From a virus, in the IMG/VR virus record IMGVR_UViG_3300032242_002150, positions 1-23,845 of that record: DNA of 23,845 nt; one strand, 5' to 3'. The notes beneath the pieces were generated by a model. That model did not search any database, was not told where the DNA came from, and saw nothing but the letters and a program-made list of their open reading frames with translations. Both the position numbers and the translations under genes were made by a program. The first letter of the stretch is position 1. Every line of letters begins with the position of its first letter. Below are positions 7,288-14,645 of the stretch, piece after piece.

Positions 7288-7661
7288 TAGGCTAAAATAT
7301 TTCTTTGTACACTATCCACGGGAATAAAAGATTGCGCCATACCTAAACTACTAGTTTTAAATCTGTTATAGTTAAGTATCTCGGTTACCAATGCAGATAT
7401 TTGTACATTGTCTAAACCCTGCAACGTATCAATAATCTGAAAAGGTTTATACCCGTCAACCTTAGCCTGTTTCATAATGATATAACTGATACTTTCTGCA
7501 CTGTGCTTATCAAAGCCTCTGCTGGTAAAGAATCCTACAGCGGCATCTACAGTAGCGGCATCCAGCGACAGAGTTGGTGTGCCATATTGATTAAACATCT
7601 GTAGAGTAGACTTGGCGCTGTCTGTAACTACTTCCTGGGGAATATTATTATATGTTGTCAT
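7287..7661 (-). CDS. Conserved T4-like structural-type protein of unknown function (124 aa)
   Basis: This small, largely helical protein is probably a member of a family common in T4-like cyanophages and seen next to tail genes. Its landmarks are VDAAVGFFTSRGFDKHSAES (about 38-57), a Q-V-D-G-Y-K-P segment, and a C-terminus with EILNYNRFKTSSLG followed by a V-Q-R-x-I-L ending. No enzymatic motif is visible. It starts two bases after the stop of the 584-aa gene with no Shine-Dalgarno, and its stop overlaps the gp4 start, so it is probably translated by coupling. A virion role is inferred from its relatives and its place between tail-tube and head-completion genes. Confidence 0.75.
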   Translation of the reverse strand: MTTYNNIPQEVVTDSAKSTLQMFNQYGTPTLSLDAATVDAAVGFFTSRGFDKHSAESISYIIMKQAKVDGYKPFQIIDTLQGLDNVQISALVTEILNYNRFKTSSLGMAQSFIPVDSVQRNILA

Positions 7662-7663
7662 GA

Positions 7664-9418
7664 TTAAAAGTCGTAATAGTCTTGTGCGGCATTTTCTGTA
7701 CCTGTAGTACTATCTGTCTTGGCTTGTAGGTTAGCATCTGCGTTAACTCCAACATTTAAATTGGCATTAGGATCTTTCGGTCCTTGTGTGTTATCGTCTT
7801 TCGCCACCGTCGGATTCTGTGCGATTGTCTGATTTGCATTTTTCAATGCTGTCTCGACCAGTGCTTGATTGTTTTGCAATACTGTAAGATTAGCTTGTAA
7901 TTTTGCAGGGTCTTGATAACCATTAGATGCATATTGATTACTAAATTCATCAGCCGCGGCTTGCCCGCCTATAGCCAATTGTTGAGCGTATGTGGTTTTA
8001 TAAACTGCTTCTTTACTCTGCGCATCTGATATCTGTGTCTGTAGTAACGAAAGTTGATCTTGATTCGCGGCAGATAATGATTCTAATTCGGCTACATCGG
8101 TTGGTAATAGATTTGGATCAAGAGGACTAAATCCAGCCACTACAGCACCAGTAGCCGCGACTTGGGAAGTTGCTCCACCTGGGGAATCAGTAGTTGCTCC
8201 ACCTGCTAAAACGGATCTAGGTGCCGCATTATTTTCGCCGTTAGTACTACTGTTATTGCCCCTAAACAAACTCAAGGCGCCTCCTACTACTCCGCCACCA
8301 ATTCCTACAGGAGAACCAGAAGGTATGTTGCCCTTGTTACCTATAGTACCTAATACCCCGCCTAGTATGCTGTAGCCTTCTGCCTGTATGCCTGCTGAAT
8401 TTAATTTACCAATATTTCTTGCTAGATTAGCCGCGCCTAGGGCAGTGCCTAATATGCTTGTAGGACCTGTATCACTGCCACCGAAAAGTTCTTCTGCGCC
8501 TGCAATAATTCCGCCAGGGCCAAACAGCGTACCAGTACCGCCGCCTTGTATACTCAAAGGACTTGGTGTAGTATCATAATGGAACGTTGCGAATCCTGGA
8601 GGATGATCCCTTCTTACACGCCCCTTGCCATAGAATACAGTTTCGTATTGGATAGTCATTTTGTTTTCTGAAAAACTAGCCTGCGACTGATCTAGGTGTG
8701 CATGATCCCAAGACGTTACTAATGGATTGACTAGTATATAGGAATTAAAGACATGCCTATTGAGTTGATAAAGTATGATCGCTTTAAAAAATGGTTCGCC
8801 CTGATTATTGTTTAAACCATATGCATTGGGCGGAACTGGAGTAGTTGCTGAATATTTTGTATTACCGTAAGCAGGATTAGTTGCGTTCTGTAGGTCATCG
8901 GAAGTTGGACTGCTGGCACTTGCATAGGTACTATCTGCATAGTAATATCTAAAATAATTTTGCCATAGATCATTAGTAACGTTGCTCATGTCATCATGAA
9001 AACTAATAGACACTGGCTGATAATTTATTTTTGTTTGTACAACTGTTTTGCGATTATATTGATTCAGCTGTTCTGTTTGAATTTGAAACTTAGGTAAGTC
9101 TGCGGCTTTGACTAATAGTCCTGCTTCTAAGTTTTGATTTTTGCCGTTATTAAAAATGCCTTTGGTGTTTGCACCGCCTAGCACTTGACCAATCGTACCT
9201 AGCAAACTTCCTGTTCTTTGATCGGATCCGGCGGATATTTGCGTTTGCGCTCTAGGATTAATAACCAGGAACGCATAATACATGTGCCCTGTCTTAGGAG
9301 TCAGAGAGTATAGATTGTCTCCATATAATCTAGCGGCATGTTGGAAGTCGCCTAGGGTTCCTTTAGGATGAGTAGCACCCGAAAAGACACCAGTGAGAAA
9401 GTCAGTAATATTTGGCAT
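7664..9418 (-). CDS. Putative tail-tube/baseplate-type structural protein (584 aa)
   Basis: The start is taken at the ATG at 9418. A longer frame back to a TTG at 9529 would run through the gp19 end and a terminator and is unlikely. The N-terminal about 270 residues look like a tail-tube-type domain: KTGHMYYAFLVINP (42-55), LPKFQIQTEQLNQYNRKTVV (108-127), PVSISFHDDMSN (135-146) and a late beta segment MTIQYETVFYGKGRV (254-268). This order is reminiscent of gp19/gp54-like proteins of T4 phages. A Gly-rich region (about 292-390) and a Gln/Ala-rich, probably coiled-coil segment (about 440-535) follow. The location straight after gp19 supports a tail role. No Shine-Dalgarno is present, and a CTAAATA motif ends four bases before the ATG. 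The exact T4 equivalent is not certain. Confidence 0.65.
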   Translation of the reverse strand: MPNITDFLTGVFSGATHPKGTLGDFQHAARLYGDNLYSLTPKTGHMYYAFLVINPRAQTQISAGSDQRTGSLLGTIGQVLGGANTKGIFNNGKNQNLEAGLLVKAADLPKFQIQTEQLNQYNRKTVVQTKINYQPVSISFHDDMSNVTNDLWQNYFRYYYADSTYASASSPTSDDLQNATNPAYGNTKYSATTPVPPNAYGLNNNQGEPFFKAIILYQLNRHVFNSYILVNPLVTSWDHAHLDQSQASFSENKMTIQYETVFYGKGRVRRDHPPGFATFHYDTTPSPLSIQGGGTGTLFGPGGIIAGAEELFGGSDTGPTSILGTALGAANLARNIGKLNSAGIQAEGYSILGGVLGTIGNKGNIPSGSPVGIGGGVVGGALSLFRGNNSSTNGENNAAPRSVLAGGATTDSPGGATSQVAATGAVVAGFSPLDPNLLPTDVAELESLSAANQDQLSLLQTQISDAQSKEAVYKTTYAQQLAIGGQAAADEFSNQYASNGYQDPAKLQANLTVLQNNQALVETALKNANQTIAQNPTVAKDDNTQGPKDPNANLNVGVNADANLQAKTDSTTGTENAAQDYYDF

Positions 9419-9422
9419 GAAG

Positions 9423-9429
9423 TATTTAG
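9423..9429 (-). promoter_or_regulatory. Candidate late promoter CTAAATA directly before the 584-aa gene
   Basis: The minus-strand heptamer lies between the gp19 terminator and the ATG at 9418. It is followed by CTTC and then the start codon. The same CTAAATACTTC 11-mer occurs before gp18. T4 spacing puts the first base of the transcript within one base of the ATG. Confidence 0.4.
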
Positions 9430-9433
9430 CCGT

Positions 9434-9464
9434 AAAAAAAGACCCAGATAAAACTGGGTCTTTT
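9434..9464 (-). terminator. Intrinsic terminator after gp19
   Basis: A perfect 11-bp stem (9437-9447 with 9454-9464) containing GACCCAG/CTGGGTC closes on a six-base loop. It is followed on the minus strand by a run of seven Ts, four of which also form the base of the stem. It lies 18 bases past the gp19 stop. Confidence 0.92.
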
Positions 9465-9482
9465 GTGTGGTATTGCCTAAGA

Positions 9483-10109
9483 TTAACCTGTAGCCAATGA
9501 ACCCAATGTACGTCCAACGTTTGTACCAATACCGATTGGATTGCCTGCGGTATCTGTTTGGATAGCGTTGTCGAACTTGATAGATAAACTGATATCTAGT
9601 GCTTCAGAACTTGAATAGTCAACTTGTTGATATGTAGCGTCTGTTACATAGCAACCAAGCAATTCAAATGTCTCAAGTACTGCTGGTTCAAATGCACCGT
9701 TACCACCGTCAAGGATTTCGATAACTGTAGTGAACTTGTAGTCGATACCTGAACTTGCTGATGCCTGCTCATAGAAGTCGAACTGCTTCTGGATCTGTTC
9801 GCCTACTAGTTTGCTAACTGCACTTGATTGATCATCACGTATTACAAGTGTGATCGGATCCCATGTGTGCTTGCCAGCATAGTTGATCTTTGAGTTGTAA
9901 ACATGTAATTCCATGTTTTCAAACTGAACCTTTGGACGAGTTACGTTCATTACCTGCTTGGTGATTTCAGTTGTTGGCTTTGTAACACCAAAATTCTGTA
10001 ACTGAACTCTAAAGCGATATTTCAGCTTTGGCATCAACAAGCCTTGGCTCATTGCGCTCTGACCTGCCGGTAGTGGAACTGATAATTTACTTAAACTTGC
10101 GATTGCCAT
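9483..10109 (-). CDS. 19: Tail tube protein gp19
   Basis: This 208-residue protein is the subunit stacked into the inner tube of the contractile tail, through which DNA passes. T4 gp19 is 163 aa; marine relatives are near 200. Recognisable parts are LKYRFRVQLQNFG (29-41), the MNVTRPKVQFENMELHVYNS stretch (53-72), YAGKHTWDPITLVIRDD (76-92) and the late FELLGCYVTDATYQQVDYSS segment. The ATG at 10109 has a strong AAGGAG site, and a TTAAATAC late motif stands further upstream in the gap after gp18. Its own promoter and strong terminator make it a single-gene transcription unit as well as part of read-through from gp18, consistent with the high copy number of the protein. Confidence 0.95.
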   Translation of the reverse strand: MAIASLSKLSVPLPAGQSAMSQGLLMPKLKYRFRVQLQNFGVTKPTTEITKQVMNVTRPKVQFENMELHVYNSKINYAGKHTWDPITLVIRDDQSSAVSKLVGEQIQKQFDFYEQASASSGIDYKFTTVIEILDGGNGAFEPAVLETFELLGCYVTDATYQQVDYSSSEALDISLSIKFDNAIQTDTAGNPIGIGTNVGRTLGSLATG

Positions 10110-10131
10110 CTAATTGCTCCTTATTCCTTTG

Positions 10132-10138
10132 TATTTAA
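10132..10138 (-). promoter_or_regulatory. Late promoter motif TTAAATA before gp19
   Basis: The motif lies in the 33-base gap between gp18 and gp19 on the minus strand. It is followed at suitable distance by an AAGGAG ribosome site and the gp19 ATG. It is one base off NATAAATA. Confidence 0.45.
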
Positions 10139-10142
10139 CCTA

Positions 10143-13100
10143 TTAACCTTTTGACATTGAACCTAAATTACCTGCGGCAATCGCACCTGTATTCAATAAG
10201 CGAACTGGAACATAAATGAATTCCACTGCTTTAACTGGTTCAATCGCTATGTCGATCCATAACTCTGATCTGTCAATTCTAGCAGGCGTATTGTTGCTAG
10301 AGTCACAAACTACCAAGTAGTCATAGATAGCACGTTGTCCGACAAGTTCTAACAAGAAACTGTCTACAGCGTTTTTAACTTCACTACGTGTAATTTGATC
10401 ATTTGGTTCAAATAGGTACGGACTTACTAAAATCTGTAGCTGTCTGCGTAGATATGCTACTAAACGAGCTACGTTAATACGATCTAATGAACTTGATGCA
10501 GGGGAACGTGTATAGTTACCAAAGTTAACAATACCGCTACCTGTTAGAGTTGCGATCGGATTGATGTGTCCGTTTTGTGCCATAACATCACGTATGCTTT
10601 GTGGCAATGGTGCTGTTTTGAACTCACCTGTTTGGCCATCGATATAACCAACTGATGTTGCGTTGTCTACGTTACCACGACGTACACCAGCTGGAGCAAA
10701 CCATTCGTATGATTTAGCATCGCTGTTGATGAATGTGCGTAACATCATATGGCTTGGCGGAACAACAATATAGTTGCCTGCATTATCGTTTGTATAACCA
10801 CTTGGATAGAAGAAAGCCATGAAGCTGTCGAAGCTTACTGATCCAACATCATTGTTGTCTAGTGCGCCATTTTTGTTCAAGCCCCAAGCTGACAATGAAG
10901 TGCCATCACTTGGTAAACGGAATGGTGTATCACCGATAACGAACGCTGTTTGACCACGGTCTGTGTTCATTGCGATCATGTTTTGTACTGTCTCAGGATA
11001 TCCTGGGCAAGCAATCAAGTTAAACACTAGACTGTCTGTGTCACGAACTGCTTGGTTAGAAGTAATCAATCCTTTTAAGGAAGATACTACGAAACCGCGC
11101 TGTGCGTGGCGTCCGAATGCGCCTGAACCGTCTGCATTATTTGGACTTACTGTTACCCAACGTGCTGTTGCATATTTGGTTGTTGAGTTAGATCCGTCCA
11201 TCGGTTCTGTGTAACGTGGGTTAACACCATTGTTAGCGTTAACGTTGATATAATTTTCATTATAACGTTTTACATTGAATCCTGAACGACGTAGATTCCA
11301 TAGACGTGTTCCACGTGGATAACCAGTTGGATCTGGTGCGTCTGGGTCTAGGTAATTGCTCAGCAACAAAGTCTGTATGCTAGCGGCCGCTGTTGAATAA
11401 CCATTAGTAGTCCAACGAGCATCTCTAAATTCCCAACCTGTCGGGCTAGTTTGATCTGATGGATCTTGTTTGACCCACTTTAGAGTATTGCCATTGTAAA
11501 CATAAATTGATTGGCCATATAGTTCGATGTTAGAACGATCGATCCAGATATCACCATCTGCTAGTGCTGTCTTGCCATCGCTTTGTTTTGTAGGCATTGT
11601 TGAGCTTACAATAGGACCGTTTGGATCTGATGCTGGGAAAGCTCCAGCAGTTCTGTAACCAACCCATGTTGTACCATTATTATACATAATGTCTACTTGG
11701 TCAGTGATAGAATCATACCATAATGTGCCGTCGGATGGAGGAGTTACAGGTTGTGTTGGACTTGCAGTTGTAAACAACGGAGCCCAGTTACTAGCTACAA
11801 ATTCAAAACCATCTGGTTCAAAGTCGCCTAATGGATAGAAGTTGGATGTGTATGCTTGTGATAGATTATCTTGGTTCCATGGAGTGAAACCTAATGTACC
11901 CATTACAGTAGTATTGTCGTTGAACTTGATGTTACCACCAGTTGCGTGTGTAATTGTAATAGTATCATTGGCATTGTGTGTAGCTGTAACGTTTGTCAAA
12001 CCAGCCGCATTAACAGCAGTTACAAAAGCACCCGCCCATGTATCACCTGCGCTAGGAGTTTGAATTGTGACAGTAACAGCATTACCGTATGTTGATTGAC
12101 CAACTAGTGTTTCTTTGATTTGAATTGTAGTGCCATTAACTAGCGTAGCAGGGCTAGATAATACCTTGCTTGTAATAGTTGTTGGGCTTACAGCAACACG
12201 TTGATTGATCTTGAAGTTTAATGTAATAGGACGCTGTGTTGAAGTTGATGCAAATCCGTCACCGTGATCGTAGTTGGCTTCAACAAACAATGTGCCAACA
12301 GGAATGTTAACACCACCACCTGTTTTATCAATGTTATAAATTGCAGATGCCATGTCATTGTAGACTGGAGCTGATACTTGCGAAAATGCCTGTGTTGATG
12401 CTGAATATTTCTTGATGATCCAACTTGCGCCGCTATTTGGACTAGTTGTCTTAAGATAAACAGAACCACTTGGAGCTGTTGCATAGTTAGGATATTGTGT
12501 ATGCGGAGCCACTGTCATTTGTGGTCCTGCATAAGTACCGGAAGGAATACCTAGAGTAGATAATGTTGATGCGTTACCGCCAACTACTATGCTTCCAGGA
12601 TATAGATCGGCATACAATTCTAACTTGCCAGATGAATTAGCTTTAGCACCAATACCTTTTGTATGTAATGCGCTGTTGATACTAGCAGAAATGCTTGCAA
12701 CGGTTGATGCAGTTGTAACTGTAATTGAATTACCGTTAATTGTAACAGCACCCGGTGTTGTTACAAAACTTGGATTACTTGCTGTAGCAACTACTGCTGG
12801 CCAGCTTGTTTGCCATGTTGTAGAAACGAATGTTGCGTTGTTTGCGTTAGAAGCAAATGATGTTTCACCTGAACTACCAACTTGTACCCAATTACCGTTT
12901 AGGTTTTTGTAATACATAGCGTTTCTGTCTGCAGAATCTAAAACTATAGCATATGAACCACTAGCACCTAGACTTGGTTTTAATGTTTCACCATCTGCGT
13001 TTACTGTGTTATTTGCTTTGTTTGCAGAATCAATGATGATAGGAGACTTGTTAGCAAATGTGCCTGTAGCAGAGTTCCATTCAAAAAGACCAAACAAAGT

Positions 13101-13529
13101 ATTGGAGTCATCTAACCAGTATGAGCCATCTGCGGGAGGACCGTGTGGAGCATCTGATTGTGCTGTTAGTTGGCTTAGGTCGATGTTTGTACGAACAACA
13201 TAGGCTTTAGAGCTAACACCTAACAATGAATAAGCGGCTTGTAGTCCGTATTCGTTAAGTTCGCCACCGTGGATCGGATTACCTTGAGTATCTGTATAGA
13301 ACAATGGAGTTCCAAAGGTATCTGTCAAATCACGTTGACTTGTAATTGTGTATACTTTTCCAGCGTTTGAAGGATCTGTTCCTTTAGCTAGGCCTGTACC
13401 TGAGGCATTTGTTTTGTTTGCGGCAGTAGCCACAAAAATTAACGGTGTGGTTCCTGGGCCTGCAGGAGTATAGAAACTTTCATCTATTACTGATACTTTT
13501 ACGCCCGGTGATTGTAATGTTGTAGCCAT
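10143..13529 (-). CDS. 18: Tail sheath protein gp18, greatly enlarged (1128 aa)
   Basis: The contractile sheath subunit surrounds the gp19 tube. Sheath identity comes from the N-terminus (SPGVKVSVIDESF, 7-19), the early ELNEYGLQAAYSLLG region (90-104) and the C-terminal third (about 800-1128). The latter has DSLVFNLIACPGY, INVARLVAYLRRQLQ, FEPND and the closing LWIDIAIEPVKAVEFIYVPV. T4 gp18 is 659 aa, so about 450 residues are extra, mostly between about 125 and 690. That insert contains tryptophan motifs of the form D-G-x-x-W-x-D with a following N-G-x-x-W (133-142, 599-623, 657-686). It also has two segments resembling the hook/flagellin IN motif (about 260-333 and 462-551). The insert probably sits on the outer sheath surface. 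The ATG at 13529 has a GGGAGAG site and a CTAAATA late motif upstream. Confidence 0.94.
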   Translation of the reverse strand: MATTLQSPGVKVSVIDESFYTPAGPGTTPLIFVATAANKTNASGTGLAKGTDPSNAGKVYTITSQRDLTDTFGTPLFYTDTQGNPIHGGELNEYGLQAAYSLLGVSSKAYVVRTNIDLSQLTAQSDAPHGPPADGSYWLDDSNTLFGLFEWNSATGTFANKSPIIIDSANKANNTVNADGETLKPSLGASGSYAIVLDSADRNAMYYKNLNGNWVQVGSSGETSFASNANNATFVSTTWQTSWPAVVATASNPSFVTTPGAVTINGNSITVTTASTVASISASINSALHTKGIGAKANSSGKLELYADLYPGSIVVGGNASTLSTLGIPSGTYAGPQMTVAPHTQYPNYATAPSGSVYLKTTSPNSGASWIIKKYSASTQAFSQVSAPVYNDMASAIYNIDKTGGGVNIPVGTLFVEANYDHGDGFASTSTQRPITLNFKINQRVAVSPTTITSKVLSSPATLVNGTTIQIKETLVGQSTYGNAVTVTIQTPSAGDTWAGAFVTAVNAAGLTNVTATHNANDTITITHATGGNIKFNDNTTVMGTLGFTPWNQDNLSQAYTSNFYPLGDFEPDGFEFVASNWAPLFTTASPTQPVTPPSDGTLWYDSITDQVDIMYNNGTTWVGYRTAGAFPASDPNGPIVSSTMPTKQSDGKTALADGDIWIDRSNIELYGQSIYVYNGNTLKWVKQDPSDQTSPTGWEFRDARWTTNGYSTAAASIQTLLLSNYLDPDAPDPTGYPRGTRLWNLRRSGFNVKRYNENYINVNANNGVNPRYTEPMDGSNSTTKYATARWVTVSPNNADGSGAFGRHAQRGFVVSSLKGLITSNQAVRDTDSLVFNLIACPGYPETVQNMIAMNTDRGQTAFVIGDTPFRLPSDGTSLSAWGLNKNGALDNNDVGSVSFDSFMAFFYPSGYTNDNAGNYIVVPPSHMMLRTFINSDAKSYEWFAPAGVRRGNVDNATSVGYIDGQTGEFKTAPLPQSIRDVMAQNGHINPIATLTGSGIVNFGNYTRSPASSSLDRINVARLVAYLRRQLQILVSPYLFEPNDQITRSEVKNAVDSFLLELVGQRAIYDYLVVCDSSNNTPARIDRSELWIDIAIEPVKAVEFIYVPVRLLNTGAIAAGNLGSMSKG

Positions 13530-13563
13530 TTACTAACTCTCCCAATAATGGTTTTATCAGAAG

Positions 13564-13570
13564 TATTTAG
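13564..13570 (-). promoter_or_regulatory. Late promoter motif CTAAATA before gp18
   Basis: The minus-strand motif leaves a leader of about 30 bases with a GGGAGAG ribosome site before the gp18 ATG. It is back to back with a plus-strand CATAAATA at 13591. Confidence 0.5.
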
Positions 13571-13590
13571 TGTGTATTGAATATTTTGCC

Positions 13591-13598
13591 CATAAATA
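13591..13598 (+). promoter_or_regulatory. Late promoter motif CATAAATA for the HNH-like gene
   Basis: A plus-strand octamer matching NATAAATA lies 33 bases before the ATG at 13631. It diverges from the gp18 promoter motif 20 bases away. Confidence 0.5.
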
Positions 13599-13630
13599 TC
13601 TATGGAAAAGGGCACCAAAAAGGGCTTGGT

Positions 13631-13969
13631 ATGATTAGATCATTGTGTAAGACTTGTGAAAAGAGACCTGTGGCAATAAACTATCACAAAGATGGTAGGA
13701 CATTCTATAGGACCACCTGCGACCATTGTTCTAGGAGTAGAGATATAGGCAGACCTAAATGGCAGATGTCTGGGTATCGAATAAAGGATACTTGCGATCG
13801 CTGTAATTACACGAGCAAGCACTCTGAGCAGTTTGACGTCTATTATGTAGACGGTGATCCTAGTAATTGTAAACTTGCTAATTTAAAGACAGTATGCGCC
13901 AACTGTCAACGCATACTGCATAAACTTAAACTTCCGTGGCGACGAGGTGACCTTCGACCAGATTTTTAA
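13631..13969 (+). CDS. Small HNH/zinc-ribbon-like protein with altered HNH residues (112 aa)
   Basis: The ATG at 13631 (MIRSLCKTCEKRP) is preferred over an upstream TTG at 13577, which gives unrelated extra residues. AGGG lies about nine bases before the ATG. Four Cys-x2-Cys pairs (CKTC, CDHC, CDRC and CANC) suggest one or two zinc sites. The segment FDVYYVDGDPSNCKLANLKTV followed by CANCQ follows the pattern of an HNH nuclease core (HHxDGxxxNNxxxNLxxxCxxCH). However, the paired histidines are YY, an asparagine is C and the final H is Q. I recall near relatives in cyanophages with the same appearance, so this may be a stable non-catalytic DNA- or RNA-binding family. The 3' end overlaps the kinase gene tail to tail by 44 bases. 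Confidence 0.75.
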   Translation: MIRSLCKTCEKRPVAINYHKDGRTFYRTTCDHCSRSRDIGRPKWQMSGYRIKDTCDRCNYTSKHSEQFDVYYVDGDPSNCKLANLKTVCANCQRILHKLKLPWRRGDLRPDF

Positions 13970-14582
13970 CGTGGGCATAGAGATCGTCGATGCTACCGTT
14001 ATTATCCATTACCGCATCAAAATCGGTACCTACCCATGCAGTTTCGCTAGCGTGGATACCTGATTTTTCTAAGATACTTTTACTAGTAGCCCAGGTTAGA
14101 TTGCCGTTCGGTCCTCGGTTAGTGCTAACTGCGGCTTCGTACCACTCAGGTTCGCCCCCACGAACTACCCGAACAACAATGCCGCCTGCGGCTTTGATTG
14201 ATTTGATTTCATTAGGGAATCTGCAATCGCTTATAACGATATCATCCTTGGAGTTGCGTAGTTTATTTTCCAGGGCCGCGATCCAGATATCATCATGAAA
14301 TCCTTTACGACATACTTCAGTACCCCAATATTGTAGGACCCAACGTGGAGTTAGATGCGGCATGTTTAGGCGTTCTGCCCACCACGGATCAACTTGTTCG
14401 CGCCATTCGCGGGCTGACTTAGTTCGCCCTTCTAGCATAGTGCGATCCCAACCAAAGACTTGTGCTACTGCGTCTTTAAGGCTGTTAGCAAAACTTTCTC
14501 TTCTGAAACCATGGAAATTTGTTAGATAGTCGGCAATAGTATCTTTGCCTGACCCAATAAAACCGCACACACCTATAATCAT
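13926..14582 (-). CDS. 1: Deoxynucleoside monophosphate kinase (T4 gp1-like)
   Basis: This 218-residue P-loop kinase would phosphorylate dNMPs to dNDPs for phage DNA synthesis. The Walker A GFIGSGKDT (7-15) is followed by the T4 gp1-like regions FANSLKDAVAQVFGW (about 36-50), REWREQVDPWWAERL and TPRWVLQYWGTEVCR. WVLQYWGTE-type motifs are typical of the phage dNMP kinase family. The later VISDCRFPNE segment is the substrate/lid-side strand. The ATG at 14582 has an AGGAG site held in the loop of a hairpin that also pairs the start codon. The gene follows gp13 and shares 44 bases at its end with the opposing HNH-like gene. A metabolic gene inside a neck/tail cluster is unusual relative to T4. 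Confidence 0.9.
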   Translation of the reverse strand: MIIGVCGFIGSGKDTIADYLTNFHGFRRESFANSLKDAVAQVFGWDRTMLEGRTKSAREWREQVDPWWAERLNMPHLTPRWVLQYWGTEVCRKGFHDDIWIAALENKLRNSKDDIVISDCRFPNEIKSIKAAGGIVVRVVRGGEPEWYEAAVSTNRGPNGNLTWATSKSILEKSGIHASETAWVGTDFDAVMDNNGSIDDLYAHVKNLVEGHLVATEV

Positions 14583-14605
14583 AGTATCTCCTAAACGATA
14601 CTATA
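14580..14605 (-). promoter_or_regulatory. Hairpin sequestering the start codon of the dNMP kinase
   Basis: In minus-strand RNA, UAUAGUAUC pairs with GAUACUAUG (eight Watson-Crick pairs and a U-G wobble) around an eight-base loop GUUUAGGA. The Shine-Dalgarno lies in the loop and its edge, and the whole AUG is in the stem. It may slow initiation until the message is opened. The function is inferred from the sequence only. Confidence 0.5.
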
Positions 14606-14645
14606 TTTTATTACAATGCGATTACAAGGTCAACTGATTTTGGCT

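Noticed and set aside
9419-9529. Longer N-terminus for the 584-aa protein starting at a TTG inside gp19
   Set aside because: It would run through the gp19 stop and a strong terminator. The ATG at 9418 gives a sensible start and sits just after a late motif.
13577-13630. TTG-started extension of the HNH-like gene
   Set aside because: The extra 18 residues carry no family pattern, the late motif at 13591 lies inside them, and an ATG with AGGG follows at 13631.
13602-13634. Ten-codon upstream ORF (MEKGTKKGLV) overlapping the HNH-like start as ATGA
   Set aside because: With T4 promoter spacing the transcript would begin at about 13604, inside this ATG, so it is probably not translated. It is worth a look only if the start site maps earlier.
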